Assembly: GCA_049317465.1 (NCBI GenBank)
Contig: JBMOIF010000003.1
Coordinates: 1 to 64,000, forward strand
DNA from: CAIQIA01 sp049317465
Lineage (GTDB): Bacteria > Cyanobacteriota > Cyanobacteriia > PCC-6307 > Cyanobiaceae
Direction of reading: 5' to 3'
DNA: 64,000 nucleotides
A program made the position numbers and the translations under genes. Each line of letters starts with the position of its first letter. Position 1 is the first letter of the stretch. Below the pieces are notes generated by a model. It was not told where the DNA came from. It searched no databases and saw nothing but the letters and a program-made list of their open reading frames with translations. Below are positions 60,590 to 64,000 of this stretch, in pieces.

Positions 60590-61693
60590 GTGCCTGTCCC
60601 CGAGACGCTGCGGCGGCTGCTCAAGCCCCCGATCACCCAAGCCTGGCCGGGTCTGATCGAGAGCTACCGACCATGGCTGCCGGTGAGCGACCGCACGCCG
60701 GTGGTGAGCCTCGGCGAAGGCGCCACCCCACTGGTGCCTGCCCCGGCCCTGGCGGAGCGCCTGGGGCGGGGCATCCGGGTGTGGCTCAAGATCGACGGCC
60801 TCAACCCCACCGGCAGCTTCAAGGACCGGGGGATGACCATGGCGGTCAGCAAGGCCAAGGAAGACGGTGCCGAGGCGGTGATCTGCGCCAGCACCGGCAA
60901 CACCTCGGCCGCCGCCGCCGCCTACGCCCGCCGCGGGGGCCTGCGGGCCTATGTGCTCATCCCCGACGGCTACGTGGCCCAGGGCAAGCTCGCCCAGGCC
61001 CTCGTCTACGGGGCCGAGGTGCTGGCCGTGAAGGGCAACTTCGACCGGGCCCTGACGATCGTGCGCGAGGTGGCCGAGCGCTATCCGGTGACCCTGGTCA
61101 ATTCGCTCAATCCCTACCGGCTGCAGGGGCAGAAGACGGCCGCCTTCGAGATCGTCGACGTGCTCGGTGATGCCCCCGACTGGCTCTGCATCCCGATGGG
61201 CAACGCGGGCAACATCTCGGCGTACTGGATGGGCTTTCAGGAGTACCGGCAGAACGGTCGCAGCCGCGGGTTGCCGCGGATGATGGGCTTCCAGGCCGCC
61301 GGTGCAGCGCCGCTGGTGAGCGGCACCACCGTCGAGGAGCCCGAAACGGTGGCCACGGCGATCCGCATCGGCAATCCCGCCAACCGGGCGCGGGCCCTGC
61401 AGGTGCGGGAGGAGAGCGGTGGCGGCTTTGCCGCCGTCAGCGACGAGGCGATCCTCGAGGCCTACCGCTTCCTGGCCTCCCAGGAGGGCGTGTTCTGCGA
61501 GCCGGCCAGTGCCGCCTCGGTGGCCGGCCTGCTCAGCCGGGCCGAGGATGTGCCGGCCGGGGCACGGGTGGTTTGCGTGCTCACCGGCAATGGCCTCAAG
61601 GACCCCAGCACCGCCCTCGAGAACGGCAGTGCGGGTTTCCATGCGGGGCTCCAGCCCGACCTGGAGACCGTGGCGCGGGTGCTGGGGTTCTGA
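60590..61693 (+). CDS. thrC: threonine synthase
   Basis: A 367-aa PLP enzyme starting at GTG 60590. The PLP lysine is in NPTGSFKDRGMTMAVSKAKE near residue 77, followed by ICASTGNTSAAAAAYARRGGL (phosphate and substrate binding), PDGYVAQGKLAQALVYGAEV, NSLNPYRLQGQKTAAFEI, PMGNAGNISAYWMGFQEY and FCEPASAASVAGLL. It makes threonine from O-phosphohomoserine. Length and lack of an N-terminal extension fit the short bacterial class. It is the last gene before the origin-like region and dnaN. Confidence 0.96.
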   Translation: MPVPETLRRLLKPPITQAWPGLIESYRPWLPVSDRTPVVSLGEGATPLVPAPALAERLGRGIRVWLKIDGLNPTGSFKDRGMTMAVSKAKEDGAEAVICASTGNTSAAAAAYARRGGLRAYVLIPDGYVAQGKLAQALVYGAEVLAVKGNFDRALTIVREVAERYPVTLVNSLNPYRLQGQKTAAFEIVDVLGDAPDWLCIPMGNAGNISAYWMGFQEYRQNGRSRGLPRMMGFQAAGAAPLVSGTTVEEPETVATAIRIGNPANRARALQVREESGGGFAAVSDEAILEAYRFLASQEGVFCEPASAASVAGLLSRAEDVPAGARVVCVLTGNGLKDPSTALENGSAGFHAGLQPDLETVARVLGF

Positions 61694-61788
61694 GGCGCCG
61701 ACCGCAGCCGGCCGGCGGACTGTCTGGGGAGGACGGGCGGCGTGGCTGAGGAGAACAGGGGGAGAAACAGGCGGCCTGGACAGCCGAA

Positions 61789-61820
61789 GTTCTCCCCAGG
61801 CTGCGGAAGATGGGGAGAAC
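61789..61820. repeat. inverted pair of 10-bp DnaA-box-like words
   Basis: GTTCTCCCCA at 61789-61798 is repeated exactly in inverse orientation as TGGGGAGAAC at 61811-61820, separated by 12 bp. Both differ from the cyanobacterial DnaA box TTTTCCACA at a few positions. The pair could bind DnaA as facing monomers or form a stem in RNA from the thrC 3' end. Confidence 0.6.
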
Positions 61821-61900
61821 CCCGCAATCTTCCCCGCGTTGATGAAAACCCTCCTCAGGCCTGGGGAGGCCGATGTCCAGCCCTGACCGGCAACGGCAAC

Positions 61901-61920
61901 GTTTTCCACTGTTTCCCCAG
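61901..61920 (+). promoter_or_regulatory. tandem DnaA-box-like sites
   Basis: GTTTTCCACT (61901-61910) differs from the cyanobacterial DnaA box TTTTCCACA only in its last base. It is followed at once by GTTTCCCCAG (61911-61920), a weaker copy. They lie about 140 bp before dnaN and 20 bp before the T-rich run, a normal distance between DnaA boxes and an unwinding element. Confidence 0.55.
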
Positions 61921-62057
61921 GACCTACGACCACGGGCTGTTGGTCTTTTCTTCTGAACTCATTGATCCCATAGACAGCGGTTGGGGAGTTCGGCAGGCCC
62001 GCATTGCGCTTCGGGGGCCGGTGTGGAAGCGTGGTGTGACCTCCGGCGGCCGTGGCG

Positions 62058-63218
62058 ATGAAGGTGGTCTGCAGCCAGTCAGAACTCAGCGCGAGCCTGC
62101 AGCTCGTGAGCCGGGCCATTGCCGCCCGCCCCACCCACCCGGTGCTGGCGAATGTGCTCGTGGCGGCCGATGCCGCCGCCGGTCGCCTCAGCCTCACCGG
62201 CTTCGACCTCAGCCTCGGCATCCAGACCAGTTTTGCCGCCGCCGTCGAGGCCAGCGGCGCCATCACGCTGCCCGCCCGCCTGCTGGGTGACATCGTCAGC
62301 CGGTTGCCCCCCGAGGGCCCCCTCACCCTGGCGGTGGCCGAGGGTGAGGAACAGGCCCATCTCTCGGCCCTCAGCGGCAGCTATCAGGTGCGCGGCCTCA
62401 CCGCCGAAGACTTCCCCGATCTGCCTCTGGTCCAGTCGGGGCAGACCCTGCAGCTCAGCGGCACGGCCATGGTCGAAGGCCTTCGCCGCACCCTTTTCGC
62501 CGCCAGTGGCGATGAGGCCAAGCAGATCCTCACAGGGGTGCATCTGCGCGTCGACGCCGCCGGTCTCGAGTTCGCTGCCACCGATGGTCATCGCCTGGCC
62601 GTGCTGCGCAACGCCGGTGGCGAATCGGAATCCCCGGCCATGGCCGGCGACAGCGTCGACAGCTTCGCCGTGACCGTGCCCGCCCGCTCCCTGCGCGAGC
62701 TGGAACGGCTGCTGTCGGGCCGCAGCGGCGACCAGCCCCTCAGCCTCTTCTGCGACAAGGGTCAGATCGTCTTCCTCTGGGATGACCAGGTGCTCACCAG
62801 TCGGACCCTTGAGGGCACCTACCCCAACTACGGCCAGCTCGTCCCCGACAGCTTCAGCCGGTCGGTGCGCGTCGAACGCCGGCCCTTCGTGGGCGCCCTC
62901 GAGCGCATCGCCGTGCTGGCCGATCAGCAGAGCAGCGTCGTCAAGCTGCGGGTCGAAGGGGCCAGTGCCGGCCGCCTGCAGATCAGCGCCGATGCCCAGG
63001 ATGTGGGCAGCGGCTCCGAGTCCCTCGCCGCCACCATCGAAGGGGATCCCTTCGAAATCGCCTTCAACGTGCGTTATCTGCTCGATGGCCTCAAGGTGAT
63101 GCCCGATGCCGAGGTGGAGCTGCGCTGCAACGCCCCCACCAGTCCGGCGGTGTTCGTGGGCAGCGATGCCGCCGAGCGCTTCACCTACCTGGTCATGCCC
63201 GTGCAGATCCGCAGCTGA
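62058..63218 (+). CDS. dnaN: DNA polymerase III beta subunit (sliding clamp)
   Basis: A 386-aa protein from ATG 62058 (MKVVCSQSELSASLQLVSRAI); GTG 62052 would add two residues. The three beta-clamp domains follow: domain I to about 120 (RPTHPVLANVLVAAD, LPARLLGDIVSRLP), domain II with FAASGDEAKQILTGVHLRV and FAATDGHRLAVL, and domain III with VPDSFSRSVRVERRPFVGALERIAVLAD and the end TYLVMPVQIRS (the peptide-binding MPx pocket). It holds the polymerase on DNA. It is the first gene after the origin-like region, as in picocyanobacterial genomes numbered from dnaN. Confidence 0.97.
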   Translation: MKVVCSQSELSASLQLVSRAIAARPTHPVLANVLVAADAAAGRLSLTGFDLSLGIQTSFAAAVEASGAITLPARLLGDIVSRLPPEGPLTLAVAEGEEQAHLSALSGSYQVRGLTAEDFPDLPLVQSGQTLQLSGTAMVEGLRRTLFAASGDEAKQILTGVHLRVDAAGLEFAATDGHRLAVLRNAGGESESPAMAGDSVDSFAVTVPARSLRELERLLSGRSGDQPLSLFCDKGQIVFLWDDQVLTSRTLEGTYPNYGQLVPDSFSRSVRVERRPFVGALERIAVLADQQSSVVKLRVEGASAGRLQISADAQDVGSGSESLAATIEGDPFEIAFNVRYLLDGLKVMPDAEVELRCNAPTSPAVFVGSDAAERFTYLVMPVQIRS

Positions 63219-63225
63219 CGGTTCG

Positions 63226-63975
63226 ATGCCCGCCTCCCGCCCCATCGCTGTCTCCGACCTGCTGCGCGCACGGGTGCGCCACAGCGACGGCAGCGACCGG
63301 GGCCTCGGCCATCAGATCTGGATGCATCCCCCCTGTCACCGGGTGCTGGGCTGGAGCTGCCGCCCGGCCACCTTCGGTCCGCGGCGCACCGTCTGGCGCC
63401 TCGACCAGCTGCTCAGCCTCGACCCCGGTGAGGCCGTGGTGCGAGGCGAACCGGCCAGCACCGACCAGGAGAGCCTCGACCTGCTGCCCACCCTGCTCGA
63501 GGCCGATCTGACTAGCCGCAACGGCCAGCCCCTCGGGCGTCTGGTGGATGCCGTCGTCGAACGCGACACCGGTCGCGTCCTCCATTACCTGGTGGCCCGC
63601 AGTGATCCGCGGCTGCCGGGCAGCAGCCGCTGGCGCCTCGACCCCGACCGGATCCTTGACCAGCGGCCCGGGCAGGTCGAAGCGGCGCTGCAGGGCCTCG
63701 ACGACCTGCCCCTCGACCGTGCCGGGGTGCGGGAGCAGGTGCTCAGCCGGTCCCGCCGCTGGCGGGACGGCCTGCGGGAGCGCATGGGGTCAGACGACGA
63801 CGAGGGCTTCGGGCTCGACGGTGTCGAGGAGCGCCTGCGGGGCTGGGGGGAGCGCCTGCGCGACAGCGGCGAAGAGCTGATCGGTCGCCTTCGCGATGAC
63901 GAACCGCGGGGACCCTCCCGCCGTCCGGCGCCCCGGGCCCGGCCGGCCGACGAAGACGAGGACCCCTGGATCTGA
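63226..63975 (+). CDS. PRC-barrel-domain protein
   Basis: A 249-aa soluble protein from ATG 63226, 7 bp after dnaN. The middle part, DLLPTLLEADLTSRNGQPLGRLVDAVVERDTGRVLHYLVAR in outline, is a PRC-barrel-like beta domain (residues about 85-150); an N-terminal copy-like stretch (LLRARVRHSDGSDRGLGHQIWMHPPCHRVLGW) may be a second, divergent barrel. The C-terminus is a long charged helix followed by a Pro/Arg- and Asp-rich tail ending EDEDPWI. Picocyanobacteria carry such a conserved gene directly after dnaN. No function is known; an interaction with replication factors or ribosomal RNA processing proteins is only a guess. Confidence 0.82.
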   Translation: MPASRPIAVSDLLRARVRHSDGSDRGLGHQIWMHPPCHRVLGWSCRPATFGPRRTVWRLDQLLSLDPGEAVVRGEPASTDQESLDLLPTLLEADLTSRNGQPLGRLVDAVVERDTGRVLHYLVARSDPRLPGSSRWRLDPDRILDQRPGQVEAALQGLDDLPLDRAGVREQVLSRSRRWRDGLRERMGSDDDEGFGLDGVEERLRGWGERLRDSGEELIGRLRDDEPRGPSRRPAPRARPADEDEDPWI

Positions 63976-64000
63976 GCCCGGGACCAGGGGAGTGCGTCGG

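Larger units (their letters stand above)
61694..62057. other. candidate replication origin (oriC) between thrC and dnaN
   Basis: This 364-bp gap is among the longest non-coding stretches in the window and is much less GC-rich than its surroundings in its second half. It holds repeated DnaA-box-like words of the type GTT(T/C)(T/C)CC(C/A)C: GTTTCTCCCC (reverse, 61759-61768), GTTCTCCCCA (61789-61798), its inverted copy (61811-61820), TCTTCCCCG (61828-61836), GTTTTCCACT (61901-61910) and GTTTCCCCAG (61911-61920). A T-rich run (61941-61970) could be the unwinding element. OriC next to dnaN is known in S. elongatus. No ORF of note is seen. Confidence 0.6.

Overview
The window is about 64 kb of very GC-rich (roughly 70% by eye), tightly packed DNA. 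It most likely comes from an alpha-cyanobacterium of the freshwater Cyanobium / Synechococcus subcluster 5.2 type. Supporting signs are a cyanobacterial heme oxygenase, an NrtABCD nitrate permease with the NrtA-like domain fused to NrtC, a group-2 cyanobacterial sigma factor, cyanobacteria-type DUF1400 and ABC1-kinase proteins, and a thrC | dnaN | PRC-barrel order that recalls the origin region of picocyanobacteria. The taxon is an inference; no rRNA gene is present. I saw no tRNA gene, IS element or CRISPR array.

Layout. 1-1.6 kb: start of icd, a small unknown gene and heme oxygenase. 1.6-8.8 kb: a KDO block (glycosyltransferase, ABC exporter, kdsD, kdsA, kdsC on +; kdsB, an HNH-like small gene and a GT8-like gene on -). 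8.9-30 kb: housekeeping genes (pcrA-type helicase, cca, thioredoxin-like, hisS) interleaved with surface-polysaccharide genes (two Wzy/ligase-like proteins, a Wzx-like flippase, GT-A, GT-B and GT-C glycosyltransferases, galE, an odd stand-alone flavoprotein). 30.1-30.9 kb: a VapBC-type toxin-antitoxin pair with a palindromic operator. 30.9-44.4 kb: a second dense polysaccharide block: five GTs, an asparagine-synthetase-like amidotransferase, two WcaJ-like phosphoglycosyl transferases (one lacking its catalytic Asp-Glu pair), and a carbamoyltransferase module that looks like SxtI/SxtJ/SxtK plus an SGNH esterase. 44.3-45.3 kb: sigma factor. 45.4-50.6 kb: nrtABCD, with an undescribed 55-codon membrane ORF between nrtB and nrtC. 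51-57.8 kb: DUF6671, uvrA, recN, amt. 57.9-61.7 kb: ABC1 kinase, DUF1400, thrC. 61.7-62.06 kb: a candidate chromosomal origin with DnaA-box-like repeats. 62.06-64 kb: dnaN and a PRC-barrel protein.

How the genes work together. KdsD, KdsA, KdsC and KdsB give a full route from ribulose-5-phosphate to CMP-KDO. The GTs, two phosphoglycosyl transferases, flippase and polymerase/ligase proteins describe a Wzx/Wzy-type assembly of a complex, probably carbamoylated and amidated surface glycan. The nrt operon and amt supply nitrogen; a perfect GTA-N8-TAC NtcA-type site lies upstream of amt, but none was found upstream of nrtA. Neighbouring same-strand genes very often overlap by 4 bp (ATGA/GTGA) or as TGATG, so translational coupling is the rule.

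Most attractive leads: the origin candidate, the Sxt-like carbamoylation module including a 53-aa gene, the active-site-dead phosphoglycosyl transferase next to an intact paralogue, and the nrtB-nrtC micro-ORF.
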